Positions 26,065 through 34,659 of a stretch of 64,000 nucleotides of DNA are shown here, piece by piece. This stretch comes from Veillonella dispar (GTDB taxonomy: Bacteria > Bacillota > Negativicutes > Veillonellales > Veillonellaceae), in assembly GCF_900637515.1 (NCBI RefSeq), contig NZ_LR134375.1:433501-497500 (forward strand), read 5' to 3'. The stretch's first letter is position 1. Every line of letters starts with the position of its first letter. The notes beneath the pieces were generated by a model, which saw nothing but the letters and a program-made list of their open reading frames with translations, did not search any database and was not told where the DNA came from. Made by a program: the position numbers and the translations under genes.

Positions 26065-26072
26065 TTATATGG

Positions 26073-26108
26073 TGAAAGCTTATTCTGATACAGTTTGAAA
26101 AGCTTTCA
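26073..26108 (+). other. Inverted repeat before speD
   Basis: TGAAAGCTT (26073-26081) and AAGCTTTCA (26100-26108) are perfect arms around an 18-base loop without a T-run. It could cap the upstream mRNA or be part of the speD leader. Confidence 0.5.
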
Positions 26109-26150
26109 GAAAAATAGTAAGTCTATGCATGGAAAGGGTTATGACATATC

Positions 26151-26933
26151 ATGGATACACCAGTTAAAGCAAAGCCTAAAATGAAATTATATGGTTTTAA
26201 TAATCTCACAAAGACATTGAGTTTTAATATTTATGATATTTGTTATACTCGTACAGAAGAAGAGAAAAAGCAATATATTCAGTACATTGATGAAGTATAC
26301 AATGCAGATCGTTTAACAGCTATCTTAACAGAGGTTAGCCATATTATTGGTGCCAATATCCTTAATGTAGCGAAACAAGACTATGATCCACAAGGTGCAT
26401 CTGTAACGATTTTGATTTCTGAAGAGGAAATTGAAAAAGAAGATGTAGTTATGCATCTCGATAAATCTCACCTTACTGTACATACATATCCTGAAAGCCA
26501 TCCGCACAAAGGGATTAGTACATTCCGTGCCGACATTGAAGTGTCTACATGTGGTCAAATCTCTCCACTAAAAGCACTTAACTATTTAATTCAAAGCTTC
26601 GATTCCGATATTCTTACCATGGACTACCATGTACGTGGCTTTACACGTGACGTATCGGGTAAGAAAATTTATATCGATCATCGCATCAATTCGATCCAAA
26701 ACTACATCAATGCGAAAACTCGCAACATGTACAACATGATTGATGTGAACGTATATCAAGAAAATATTTTCCACACAAAAATGATGTTAAAAGAATTTGA
26801 TTTAGATAATTACCTATTTGGTATTACTGAATCTGAATTGAGCGAACGAGAAATCAAACAAATTAAACATCAATTAAAACAAGAAATGATGGAAATTTTC
26901 TATGGACGTAACTTGCCATCCGTAAAAGCATAA
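26151..26933 (+). CDS. speD: S-adenosylmethionine decarboxylase proenzyme, SpeD (E. coli type)
   Basis: 260 aa, the length of the gamma-proteobacterial/Gram-positive class 1A enzyme rather than the 120-aa Bacillus type. Self-cleavage to make the pyruvoyl cofactor is expected between Lys105 and Ser106 in [15 protein letters not shown]. It also carries [32 protein letters not shown] and [12 protein letters not shown], all near-identical to the family. It supplies decarboxylated SAM for spermidine synthesis. No spermidine synthase is next to it. The ribosome site GGAAAGGG is 12 bases from the ATG, somewhat long. Confidence 0.96.
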   Translation: MDTPVKAKPKMKLYGFNNLTKTLSFNIYDICYTRTEEEKKQYIQYIDEVYNADRLTAILTEVSHIIGANILNVAKQDYDPQGASVTILISEEEIEKEDVVMHLDKSHLTVHTYPESHPHKGISTFRADIEVSTCGQISPLKALNYLIQSFDSDILTMDYHVRGFTRDVSGKKIYIDHRINSIQNYINAKTRNMYNMIDVNVYQENIFHTKMMLKEFDLDNYLFGITESELSEREIKQIKHQLKQEMMEIFYGRNLPSVKA

Positions 26934-26990
26934 ATAAAAATGTATATTTTGTATGCTCTTTGTCCTATTAGATAATGCGTATACAGTACC

Positions 26991-27027
26991 AAAGTAGATA
27001 AGCCATATATGGCTTATCTACTTTTTA
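26991..27027. terminator. Terminator after speD
   Basis: AAAGTAGATAAGCCAT and ATGGCTTATCTACTTT form a near-perfect palindromic stem ending in a T-run; A-runs on the other side make it usable in both directions. Confidence 0.92.
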
Positions 27028-27090
27028 TTTAATTATCATTTTTATTACTAAATTAGATTAATTGAATTTAATTCTAAAATATTCGGAAAA

Positions 27091-27134
27091 CTATATCGAA
27101 AAAACTTGAATTGTTATATATCATTTTGTATAAT
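27091..27134 (+). promoter_or_regulatory. Promoter of the malic enzyme gene with a TATCGAAAA element
   Basis: TTGAAT (27106-27111), a 17-base spacer and TATAAT (27129-27134) form a strong sigma-70 promoter. Directly upstream is CTATATCGAAAAAAC; the same block CTATATCGAAAAA(A)CTTGAA recurs before the first autotransporter gene. Confidence 0.8.
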
Positions 27135-27201
27135 ACAATTAGTTAAAGGTATTAATTACCGACTCAAAAGAGTCCGAGTTTATCCACAAAGGAGAATTAT
27201 T

Positions 27202-28407
27202 ATGGACGTACGTGAATTAGCTGTACAAAAAAAACGTGAATTAAAAGGTTTCCTTACTGTAGGAACTAAATATGAATTAAAAGACGCTCATGATTTATCT
27301 GTAGCTTACACACCAGGTGTAGCAGAACCATGCTTGCGTATTAAAGATAATGAAGCAGAATCCTTCGAATTAACTTGCCGTTCCAACATGGTTGCCGTTG
27401 TATCTGACGGTACTCGTGTACTTGGCCTTGGTGATATTGGCGCTGCAGCAGCATTGCCTGTAATGGAAGGTAAATCCTTATTGTTCAAAAAATTCGGTGA
27501 TGTAGACTGCATTCCATTGGTTGTAGATACAAAAGATGCTGATACATTGATCAACACTGTAAAATTATTGCAAAAAAACTTTGCTGGCATTAACTTGGAA
27601 GATATTTCTTCTCCTAAATGCTATGAAATCGAAAACCGTTTGAAAGAAGAATTAGAAATCCCTGTATTCCATGATGACCAACACGGTACAGCTATCGCTT
27701 GCTTAGCTGGTGTTAAAGGTGCTCTTCGCCTTGTTAAAAAAGATTTAGCAACAGCTAAAATCGTTGTAAACGGTGCTGGTGCAGCTGGTGCTAACATTGC
27801 TCGCTTGTTATACCTTGCAGGCGCTCGTGATATTACATTATTAGTATCTTCTGGCGTATTGCATAAAGACTACAAACGTCTTGACTCCTTGCAAGCTGAA
27901 TTGATCGACTTGCTTAAACTTGAAGAAAAACATGGCAACTTGGCTGAAAATGCTAAAGGTGCTGATATTCTTCTTGGTGTATCTGCAGCAGGTGTATTCA
28001 CAAAAGAAATTTTGGAAAACTTGGCTGACGATGCAATCGTATTCGCAATGGCTAACCCTAACCCAGAAGCAACATATGCTGATATGAAAGCAGCTGGTAT
28101 TCGCATCGCTGGTACTGGTCGTTCTGATGCTCCTAACCAAATCAACAACGTAGCAGTATTCCCTGGCGTATTCCGCGGTGCTATCGACGTACGTGCGGCT
28201 CAAATCACTGATGAAATGAAATTAGCTGCAGCTGATGCATTGGCTAACTTGATTCCTGACAGCGAATTGAACGAAGAAAACGTAATGCCATCCGTATTCG
28301 ATCCTCGCGTAGCTCCAGCGGTTGCAAAAGCAGTTGCTGAAGTTGCTGTAAAACAAGGTATCGCTAAAAACCCTGGCGTAGTAGAAGACGGTAGCTACGA
28401 AGGTTGA
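27202..28407 (+). CDS. NAD(P)-dependent malic enzyme (malate to pyruvate + CO2)
   Basis: 401 aa from the ATG at 27202 with AAAGGAG ahead; the open frame upstream crosses the promoter and is not coding. It is a short-form bacterial malic enzyme: SVAYTPGVAEPC near 33-44 with the catalytic Tyr, GDIGAAAALPVMEGKSLLFK with the catalytic Lys, the metal-site block LEDISSPKCYEIE, FHDDQHGTAIA, and the nucleotide-binding VVNGAGAAGANIARLL near 190. Codon use is strongly biased and uniform, as for a highly expressed gene. In lactate- and malate-fermenting Negativicutes it would link C4 acids to pyruvate. It is a single gene. Confidence 0.93.
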   Translation: MDVRELAVQKKRELKGFLTVGTKYELKDAHDLSVAYTPGVAEPCLRIKDNEAESFELTCRSNMVAVVSDGTRVLGLGDIGAAAALPVMEGKSLLFKKFGDVDCIPLVVDTKDADTLINTVKLLQKNFAGINLEDISSPKCYEIENRLKEELEIPVFHDDQHGTAIACLAGVKGALRLVKKDLATAKIVVNGAGAAGANIARLLYLAGARDITLLVSSGVLHKDYKRLDSLQAELIDLLKLEEKHGNLAENAKGADILLGVSAAGVFTKEILENLADDAIVFAMANPNPEATYADMKAAGIRIAGTGRSDAPNQINNVAVFPGVFRGAIDVRAAQITDEMKLAAADALANLIPDSELNEENVMPSVFDPRVAPAVAKAVAEVAVKQGIAKNPGVVEDGSYEG

Positions 28408-28484
28408 TTTTATAGCTAATCATTTGATTGCTTAATGGCTCAAAAGCTGTTTAAAACCTAAGTAAGATAATATAAACTATAATG

Positions 28485-28515
28485 ACATGCACCTCGAAAG
28501 GGGTGCATGTTTTTA
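28485..28515 (+). terminator. Terminator after malic enzyme
   Basis: ACATGCACC-(8-base loop)-GGTGCATGT followed by TTTTT. Confidence 0.93.
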
Positions 28516-28562
28516 TATGTACTAATAAAATTTAAAAAATTAATGAAGTTGTAAAAAAGTAC

Positions 28563-28674
28563 TTGTCACTAATTTGTATCAATGATATAATAATTTTCGT
28601 TGCAGAGGGATACTCAACAGAGTAAAAACTCAGCAAGAGTAGTGGTTGACATCAACTACCAGGTTTGCTATAAT
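28563..28674 (+). promoter_or_regulatory. Tandem promoters of the tRNA-Pro/tRNA-Gly operon
   Basis: P1: TTGTCA (28563-28568), 17 bases, TATAAT (28586-28591). P2: TTGACA (28646-28651), 17 bases, TATAAT (28669-28674), a consensus promoter. An imperfect inverted repeat TAGTGGTTGA/TCAACTA lies across the P2 -35. Confidence 0.88.
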
Positions 28675-28691
28675 TAGCAAGTAATTAATGA

Positions 28692-28768
28692 CGGGGCATA
28701 GCGCAGTTTGGTAGCGCACCTGGCTTGGGACCAGGGGGTCGCAGGTTCGAATCCTGCTGCTCCGACCA
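28692..28768 (+). tRNA. tRNA-Pro (anticodon TGG)
   Basis: 77 bases including CCA. The acceptor CGGGGCA pairs with TGCTCCG, and the anticodon arm CCTGG-CTTGGGA-CCAGG gives TGG. It is the first gene of the cluster. Confidence 0.97.
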
Positions 28769-28779
28769 TTTTTTTATTT

Positions 28780-28853
28780 GCGGGTGTAGCTCAATGGTAG
28801 AGCCCCAGCCTTCCAAGCTGGTCGCGAGGGTTCGATTCCCTTCACCCGCTCCA
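28780..28853 (+). tRNA. tRNA-Gly (anticodon TCC)
   Basis: 74 bases including CCA. The acceptor GCGGGTG pairs with CACCCGC, and the anticodon arm CCAGC-CTTCCAA-GCTGG gives TCC. A T-run follows and may end the Pro-Gly transcript. Confidence 0.97.
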
Positions 28854-28895
28854 TTTTTTTTTGCCTTTTTTAGGGTAAACTGCAATAGAGCACAG

Positions 28896-28924
28896 TTGAC
28901 GATACATAGTACATAATTTATACT
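28896..28924 (+). promoter_or_regulatory. Promoter of tRNA-Arg
   Basis: TTGACG (28896-28901), a 17-base spacer and TATACT (28919-28924) suggest independent transcription of the third tRNA. Confidence 0.75.
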
Positions 28925-28958
28925 ATAATAGATAATTACATATATAGGTAATCCACAT

Positions 28959-29035
<77 letters not shown>

Positions 29036-29042
29036 AAGAAAT

Positions 29043-29077
29043 AAGCGGATAGCTCGTAATGAGCTATCCGCTTTTTT
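29043..29077 (+). terminator. Terminator after tRNA-Arg
   Basis: AAGCGGATAGCTC-gtaat-GAGCTATCCGCTT followed by T-run, a 13-base perfect stem. Confidence 0.96.
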
Positions 29078-29108
29078 GCATTACAAATCTGTAGTTGTTC
29101 TGTAATAT

Positions 29109-29513
29109 TTAAGATTTATCTGATCTTATAGTATTTTCTCGCAACCATTCCGCTAGTTCAGTATTTGTCATATTTCCTGCGGCCACATTGATAATTAGGT
29201 TTTCAACTTCTTGTTGTGAAGCGGGAATATCAAAACCATTGATAATAAGATACACATACATGCTGTGTAGTGCAGTTCGCTTATTGCCATCTGTAAAAGG
29301 ATGATTATTGGCGATACCATAACATAATTGTGCTGCTTTGTCATAGAGAGATGGATATAAGTCGTTTCCCATAAATGTTTGAAATGGGGTATTTACAGCT
29401 GACGCTAAAAGATTCTTATCTCGTACTCCTGAGGAGAGAATAAAGGCTTTCTCTAATTGGTTATGGAACTCATAGATGTCTTGTATGGTGAATTGAATGT
29501 TAGGTGTGCTCAT
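29109..29513 (-). CDS. doc: Death-on-curing (Doc) family toxin
   Basis: 134 aa with the Doc version of the Fic motif, HPFTDGNKRTALHS, near residues 71-84. Doc proteins phosphorylate EF-Tu and stop translation. Other family traits are present: the N-terminal YEFHNQLEKAF helix, GVRDKNLLASAVNTPFQTF, and the YDKAAQLCYGIANNHPF run-up. Its ATG overlaps the stop of a 53-codon upstream frame (ATGA), the usual antitoxin-toxin layout. The pair lies between tRNA-Arg and clpL and is transcribed on the minus strand, divergent from clpL. Confidence 0.9.
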   Translation of the reverse strand: MSTPNIQFTIQDIYEFHNQLEKAFILSSGVRDKNLLASAVNTPFQTFMGNDLYPSLYDKAAQLCYGIANNHPFTDGNKRTALHSMYVYLIINGFDIPASQQEVENLIINVAAGNMTNTELAEWLRENTIRSDKS

Positions 29514-29671
29514 TTATTCTCCAATGCTTTATATAGTTTGTAATTACGTTCTAACACTTGTAGCGAAATGTCTTTTATCCGATTTTTTAATTCTTTATTA
29601 GTATCACTAGTCATGATGGGGGACTCTTGAGTTGTTTGGAGATTGCCGATTTTCGGATCTTTTAGTGTCAT
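29510..29671 (-). CDS. Putative Doc antitoxin, short
   Basis: A 53-aa frame from ATG 29671 with AAAGGAG eight bases upstream, ending in the ATGA overlap with doc. Its start is polar (MTLKDPKIGNLQTTQESP) and its C-terminal half is a predicted helix (LKNRIKDISLQVLERNYKLY). It lacks the N-terminal DNA-binding part of Phd/YefM and may consist only of the toxin-neutralising segment. Assignment as antitoxin rests on position and size. The control of the pair may then come from the CtsR-like boxes upstream rather than from the antitoxin itself. Confidence 0.65.
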   Translation of the reverse strand: MTLKDPKIGNLQTTQESPIMTSDTNKELKNRIKDISLQVLERNYKLYKALENK

Positions 29672-29693
29672 AGATCAAACTCCTTTACTATTT

Positions 29694-30014
29694 ATTGACT
29701 TTTATATTTCTTATATATTTGACTTTTATATCTATTATATAGGGAATAAATCAATATAAACAATCTAATTTATAATAAAAAACTCAAAAGTTCAAATTTA
29801 ATTATCTCCTGAAAACTCAGTATTTATCTATACTCTTGTTGTATAAATCAAATTAATCAAATAAAAAGTCAAAAAAAGTCAAAAATTTTATATTTGACCT
29901 ATTGACTTTTTGACTTAATCAGATTATTATAATGACATAAGGTTGAAGAAACCTAGAAATAAAGCAAGAAATTAAACAGACTTAAAAAGTCAAACTGATA
30001 TACTTGTAGTCAAA
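29694..30014. promoter_or_regulatory. Array of CtsR-like heptads between doc-antitoxin and clpL
   Basis: This divergent region is very AT-rich and holds nine copies of (A/G)GTCAA(A/T) or its complement: minus orientation at 29694, 29718, 29893, 29901 and 29909; plus orientation at 29867, 29877, 29988 and 30008. AGTCAAA-AAA-AGTCAAA (29867-29883) matches the CtsR operator spacing exactly, and 29988/30008 are two periods apart. TATAAT at 29928-29933 is a likely clpL -10, with heptads around its -35. CtsR is a repressor of clp genes in Firmicutes. Confidence 0.75.
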
Positions 30015-30030
30015 AAGTGAGGTAATTTAT

Positions 30031-32235
30031 ATGAACAACAACTTCAATAACTTTGGTAGCGATTTCGGTAGCATGAATGATTTGTTCAATCAATTGATGG
30101 GTAACATGGGTGGTTATTCCACAGAAAACCGTCGTTATAAAATTAATGGTCGTGAAGTGACTCCAGAAGAGTTTGCTTTCTATCGTCAAACTGGTCGTTT
30201 ACCTTCTAATGAAGAAATGCAAGCTGCTCAAGCTGCACAACAAGGTAAAATGAAACAAGATGGTATCCTTGCCAAGTTAGGTACAAACTTAACTCAACAA
30301 GCTCGTGATGGTAAACTCGATCCTGTTATTGGTCGTAATAAAGAAATCCAAGAAACAGCAGAAATCTTAGCACGTCGTACTAAAAACAATCCTGTACTCG
30401 TAGGTGATGCTGGTGTTGGTAAAACAGCTGTCGTAGAAGGCTTGGCACAAGCAATTGTTAATGGCGATGTTCCTGCAGCTATTAAAAATAAAGAAATCAT
30501 TTCCATCGATATTTCCGGTTTGGAAGCTGGTACTCAATACCGTGGTTCCTTCGAAGAAAATATCCAAAACCTTATCAAAGAGGTTAAGGCTGCTGGTAAT
30601 ATCATCTTGTTCTTCGACGAAATTCATCAAATCTTGGGCGCTGGTTCCACAGGTGATGGTCAAGGTTCTAAAGGTTTAGCAGATATCTTGAAACCTGCTT
30701 TGTCCCGTGGTGAAATGACTGTTATCGGTGCTACAACACAAGATGAATACCGTAACACAATCATGAAAAACGCAGCTCTTGCTCGTCGTTTCAATGAAGT
30801 TAAGGTCAATGCACCATCTCCAGAAGATACTTTCAAAATTTTACAAGGCATTCGTCCATTGTATGAAGCGCATCATAATATCGAATTGCCAGATGCCGTG
30901 TTGAAAGCAGCTGTAGATTATTCCGTACAATACATTCCTCAACGTAGCTTACCAGATAAAGCTATCGACTTGATCGATGTAACAGCAGCTCACTTGGCTT
31001 CCCAACATCCTGTAACTGATATTAAAACATTAGAAGCAGATATTGCAGAAGCTAAGGCAAAACAAGAAGAGTTTGCTCAAAAAGAAGATTACGAATCCGC
31101 TATTAATGAAAAAATGCGTATTCAAAAATTACAAGAAGAAATCGATAATCACACTGAAAACCAAAAGGTTGTGGCTCAAGTTAACGATGTAGCGGAAGCG
31201 GTTGAAAGAATGACTGGTATTCCTGTATCTCAAATGGGTGCATCCGATATTGAACGCTTGAAAGACATGAAATCTCGTTTACAAGCTCATGTAATCGGTC
31301 AAGATAAAGCAGTAGAAGCTGTATCTAAAGCAATCCGTCGTAACCGTGCTGGCTTTGACGAAGGTAACCGTCCAATCGGTAGCTTCTTATTCGTAGGTCC
31401 TACTGGTGTTGGTAAAACAGAATTGGCTAAGCAATTAGCACTTGATATGTTCGGTAACAAAGATGCTATCATCCGCTTGGATATGTCCGAATACAGTGAT
31501 CGCACAGCCGTTTCTAAATTGATTGGTGCTACAGCTGGTTATGTTGGTTACGAAGATAACTCCAACACATTGACTGAACGTGTTCGTCGTAATCCTTACT
31601 CCATCGTATTGTTCGACGAAATCGAAAAAGCAGATCCTCAAGTTATTACATTGCTTCTTCAAGTGTTAGATGATGGTCGCTTAACAGACGGTCAAGGTAA
31701 CACCGTAAACTTCAAAAATACTGTTATCATTGCTACATCTAATGCAGGCTTTGGTTATGGTCAAGACAAGGACGATGAAAACAAAGTAGATGTAATGGAT
31801 CGTATCGCTCCATTCTTCCGTCCAGAATTCTTAAACCGTTTTAATGCAGTTATCGAATTCAATCAATTGAAAAAAGAAGATTTGAAACAAATCGTAGATT
31901 TAATGCTTGATCAAGTTAATAAAACTTTAGCTAAAAAAGAAATTACTCTTGATGTAACTGAAGCAGCTAAAGAATTGTTGATGGAACAAGGTTACGATAA
32001 AACTATGGGCGCTCGTCCATTACGTCGTGTTATCGAATCTGAAATCCGCGATAATGTAACTGACTTCTACTTGGATCACATCGATGCAAAACACTTGCTT
32101 GCTGATGTTGTAGATGGTCACATTGTAATTAGCGACAAAGATGCTGCTAATACATCTGATGATACATCTGCAGATGATAAAGCTGCAGACGACGGCAAAC
32201 AAGATGATGATGCTGCATCCAAGGATAATAAATAA
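30031..32235 (+). CDS. clpL: Clp ATPase ClpL (HSP100 chaperone)
   Basis: 734 aa with two AAA+ modules. The N-terminal domain is short: an Asn/Gly/Phe-rich start, then [19 protein letters not shown] and TGRLP near residues 35-58, the wording of ClpL from lactobacilli and streptococci, without the zinc finger of ClpE or the double N-domain of ClpC. Walker A1 [15 protein letters not shown] is near 128, Walker B ILFFDEIH near 192, a short coiled middle region near 330-385, Walker A2 GPTGVGKTE near 457 and [10 protein letters not shown] near 527. ClpL refolds or disaggregates proteins under heat stress without ClpP. The last 30 residues are Asp/Lys-rich and low complexity. Confidence 0.9.
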   Translation: MNNNFNNFGSDFGSMNDLFNQLMGNMGGYSTENRRYKINGREVTPEEFAFYRQTGRLPSNEEMQAAQAAQQGKMKQDGILAKLGTNLTQQARDGKLDPVIGRNKEIQETAEILARRTKNNPVLVGDAGVGKTAVVEGLAQAIVNGDVPAAIKNKEIISIDISGLEAGTQYRGSFEENIQNLIKEVKAAGNIILFFDEIHQILGAGSTGDGQGSKGLADILKPALSRGEMTVIGATTQDEYRNTIMKNAALARRFNEVKVNAPSPEDTFKILQGIRPLYEAHHNIELPDAVLKAAVDYSVQYIPQRSLPDKAIDLIDVTAAHLASQHPVTDIKTLEADIAEAKAKQEEFAQKEDYESAINEKMRIQKLQEEIDNHTENQKVVAQVNDVAEAVERMTGIPVSQMGASDIERLKDMKSRLQAHVIGQDKAVEAVSKAIRRNRAGFDEGNRPIGSFLFVGPTGVGKTELAKQLALDMFGNKDAIIRLDMSEYSDRTAVSKLIGATAGYVGYEDNSNTLTERVRRNPYSIVLFDEIEKADPQVITLLLQVLDDGRLTDGQGNTVNFKNTVIIATSNAGFGYGQDKDDENKVDVMDRIAPFFRPEFLNRFNAVIEFNQLKKEDLKQIVDLMLDQVNKTLAKKEITLDVTEAAKELLMEQGYDKTMGARPLRRVIESEIRDNVTDFYLDHIDAKHLLADVVDGHIVISDKDAANTSDDTSADDKAADDGKQDDDAASKDNK

Positions 32236-32317
32236 TCGATAGGCTATCGACACTAACTAATGAATCCCTTACAACTCTCTCCATATATAAACTAATGATA
32301 GACCTATTGATACTGAG

Positions 32318-32347
32318 AGCACCCCACATAACGTGGGGTGCTTTTTT
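32318..32347 (+). terminator. Terminator after clpL
   Basis: AGCACCCCAC-ataac-GTGGGGTGCT followed by TTTTT. Confidence 0.95.
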
Positions 32348-32506
32348 GTGTCTTAATATGCATTTTAACATGTGTATTAATAAAGAAATTTTGTATACAT
32401 GATAAAAATCATTGCTAATATATCGATTTATTTAGTATAATCATATCTATAAATTCAATATTCTATAGAATTTAAAAAAGAGATGAAGAAAGGGAGGAGA
32501 TTATTG

Positions 32507-33277
32507 ATGTCACATTATGTAGATCTAAATAGTGATTTAGGTGAAAGTTTTGGCAACTACACATTAGGCATGGATGGTGAAGTGTTAAATCACGTCACAA
32601 GTGCTAATGTTGCCTGTGGATGGCATGCTGGGGATCCTCTCATTATGGATGCTACAGTTCGCATGTGCAAGGAAAAGGGCGTAGCCGTAGGGGCTCATCC
32701 TGGGTATCCTGATTTAATGGGCTTTGGTCGTCGAGCAATGGCAGTCAATCCTGCAGAGGCTAAAGCATATATGATATATCAAGTTGGTGCATTACAAGCC
32801 TTCTGTGATAGTTATGGTGTTACATTACAACATATGAAATTACACGGTGCTTTTTATAATACGGCCTGTGTAACTCCTAAATTGGCAGATGCTGTATTAG
32901 ATGGCTTACAAGCGATAAACCCTAATATTGCAGCTATGGTGTTGAGCGGTAGCTATATTGCAAAAGAAGCAGAGCGTCGAGGCATTCCTGTAATTCAGGA
33001 GGTATTTGCTGATCGTGGTTATACTGATGAAGGTACATTGGTGCCTCGTACAGAACCTGGGGCTTTTATAAAAGATCCTCAAGAGGCTCTTGAACGAGTA
33101 CTTATGATGGTTACAGAAGGCAAGGTTGTAACAAATACAGGTAACACTATCGACATTGTAGCTGATTCCGTATGCGTACACGGCGATAACCCAGAAGCGA
33201 TAGCTTTCACAAATTACATCCGTGAAGGCCTTACAAAAGCGGGCGTTATAGTAGCTAATTTTCAGAACCGTAAATAG
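32507..33277 (+). CDS. pxpA: 5-oxoprolinase subunit PxpA (LamB/YcsF family)
   Basis: 256 aa from the ATG at 32507 with AGGGAGGAG upstream. Typical YcsF/PxpA blocks: VDLNSDLGESFGNY, NVACGWHAGDP, GVAVGAHPGYPDLMGFGRR, VKLHGAFYN-like HMKLHGAFYN, EVFADRGYTDEGTLVPR, and VCVHGDNPEA near the end. PxpA works with PxpB and PxpC to open 5-oxo-L-proline to L-glutamate with ATP. The order pxpA-transporter-pxpB-pxpC is the same as the Bacillus ycsF-ycsG-kipI-kipA region. The spacer 33278-33388 contains a degenerate AATACATAG/TAAGTA-type repeat. Confidence 0.95.
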   Translation: MSHYVDLNSDLGESFGNYTLGMDGEVLNHVTSANVACGWHAGDPLIMDATVRMCKEKGVAVGAHPGYPDLMGFGRRAMAVNPAEAKAYMIYQVGALQAFCDSYGVTLQHMKLHGAFYNTACVTPKLADAVLDGLQAINPNIAAMVLSGSYIAKEAERRGIPVIQEVFADRGYTDEGTLVPRTEPGAFIKDPQEALERVLMMVTEGKVVTNTGNTIDIVADSVCVHGDNPEAIAFTNYIREGLTKAGVIVANFQNRK

Positions 33278-33388
33278 TAAAATAGCGATTAGAAAATAAG
33301 TGATACATAGAAAATACATAGCAAATACGTAATAAATAGTAAGTACATAATAGATAGTTAATAAGTAAATTATTGTGTGGAGGTTCTT

Positions 33389-34585
33389 ATGAAACCAATT
33401 GCAGGTAAAGCGAGCTTATCTGTCCTCTTAGGGGCAGCTTTCTTGATGGCCACGTCCTCTATTGGGCCAGGCTTTATGTTACAAACGGCGGCATTTACAA
33501 ATGACTTAAAAGCAGATTTTGCATTTGCCATCATTGTGTCTGTTATTTTTTCAATTATTGCACAGCTTAATGTGTGGACAATCATTGGCGTATCTAAAAT
33601 GCGCGGTCAAGATATTGCCAATAAAGTATTGCCAGGTCTTGGCTACTTCGTAGCATTCTTAATTTCCCTTGGCGGTCTTGCTTTCAATATTGGTAATATT
33701 GGGGGCGCGTCTATGGGCCTAAATATTGTATTTGGTATTGATACAACGACTGCAGCGGGTATCAGTGGTATCTTGGGTATTCTATTGTTCGCATCTCCAA
33801 AAATGGGTGGTGTACTAGACAACACAGCTAAAATTCTTGGCACTGTTATGTTAGTATTGATTGGCTATGTAGCATTCTCTACAAATCCACCTGTGGCTGA
33901 AGCGGTTACTCATGCGGTGGCACCAACGCATTATCCATGGCTTGCTACCATAACTCTTATCGGTGGTACTGTAGGCGGTTATATTACATTTTCTGGTGGT
34001 CATCGTCTTATCGATGCTGGTATTACTGGTCAAGAGCACTTGAAAGATGTGCGCCGAGCAGCATTCATGGGTATGTCTGTAGATGCGGTAGTTCGTATAT
34101 TACTATTCTTAGCGGTTCTTGGTGTTGTATCCATGGGCTTTGCGTTAGATCCTAAAGATCCAGCTGGTTCTGCATTCCTTTTAGGGGCTGGCGAAATCGG
34201 TCATAAATTATTCGGTATCGTATTCTTCTGTGCGGCCTTAACATCTGTAGTAGGTGCAGCGTATACATCTGTATCCTTCTTAAAAACATTGTTCAAAGTA
34301 GTAGAAAGAAATGAAAAATTGACTATTATGACATTTATCTTCGTTTCTACATGTATTTTGATCTTCATTGGTAAACCAGCATCCTTGTTGATTTTGGCTG
34401 GCTCCGTAAACGGCTTAATCTTGCCGATTACATTGGCAGTAATGCTCTTTGCTACTCATAAATCTGCAATCGTAGGAGACTACAAACATAATAAACTGTT
34501 ATACTATACAGGATGGATTGTAGTACTTGTAACAGCTTATATCGGCGTTACATCCTTACAAGGCATTGCTAAATTACTTGGTTAA
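33389..34585 (+). CDS. NRAMP-like transporter (YcsG type)
   Basis: 398 aa with about eleven membrane segments; ATG 33389 with GGAGG ahead. The N-terminal helix reads MATSSIGPGFMLQTAAF, the NRAMP-type unwound helix 1 region (normally DPGN), here without the metal-binding Asp/Asn pair, so it is unlikely to be a metal transporter. The helix 6 counterpart is also altered (GGTVGGYITFSGGHRL). Position within the pxp cluster suggests uptake of 5-oxoproline or a related amide, as proposed for ycsG relatives; this is inference. Confidence 0.85.
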   Translation: MKPIAGKASLSVLLGAAFLMATSSIGPGFMLQTAAFTNDLKADFAFAIIVSVIFSIIAQLNVWTIIGVSKMRGQDIANKVLPGLGYFVAFLISLGGLAFNIGNIGGASMGLNIVFGIDTTTAAGISGILGILLFASPKMGGVLDNTAKILGTVMLVLIGYVAFSTNPPVAEAVTHAVAPTHYPWLATITLIGGTVGGYITFSGGHRLIDAGITGQEHLKDVRRAAFMGMSVDAVVRILLFLAVLGVVSMGFALDPKDPAGSAFLLGAGEIGHKLFGIVFFCAALTSVVGAAYTSVSFLKTLFKVVERNEKLTIMTFIFVSTCILIFIGKPASLLILAGSVNGLILPITLAVMLFATHKSAIVGDYKHNKLLYYTGWIVVLVTAYIGVTSLQGIAKLLG

Positions 34586-34659
34586 TTTGATAATTATGAA
34601 AGTACCATTATTTTCGTTTGAAGGTAATGGTTCTTTCTGGTTTTAGGAAGGAGATACCT

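Noticed and set aside
27106..27201. Upstream extension of malic enzyme to 27106
   Set aside because: This stretch contains the promoter and leader, and a good AAAGGAG lies before the ATG at 27202.
28685..28916. Frames on both strands across tRNA-Pro and tRNA-Gly
   Set aside because: They consist of tRNA sequence; the translations (e.g. 'EQQDSNLRPPGPK') are well-known false calls from tRNA genes.
30031..32235. ClpC, ClpE or ClpB identity
   Set aside because: No double Clp-N domain, no N-terminal zinc finger and no long ClpB-type middle domain; the N-terminus matches ClpL.
32507..33277. Maltoporin LamB as a reading of the 'LamB/YcsF' family name
   Set aside because: The sequence is the YcsF/PxpA hydrolase family and has no barrel or signal peptide; the name comes from Aspergillus lamB.
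33389..34585. Metal-ion NRAMP transporter
   Set aside because: The DPGN metal-binding motif in helix 1 is replaced by GPGF-type sequence and the gene lies in the 5-oxoprolinase cluster.
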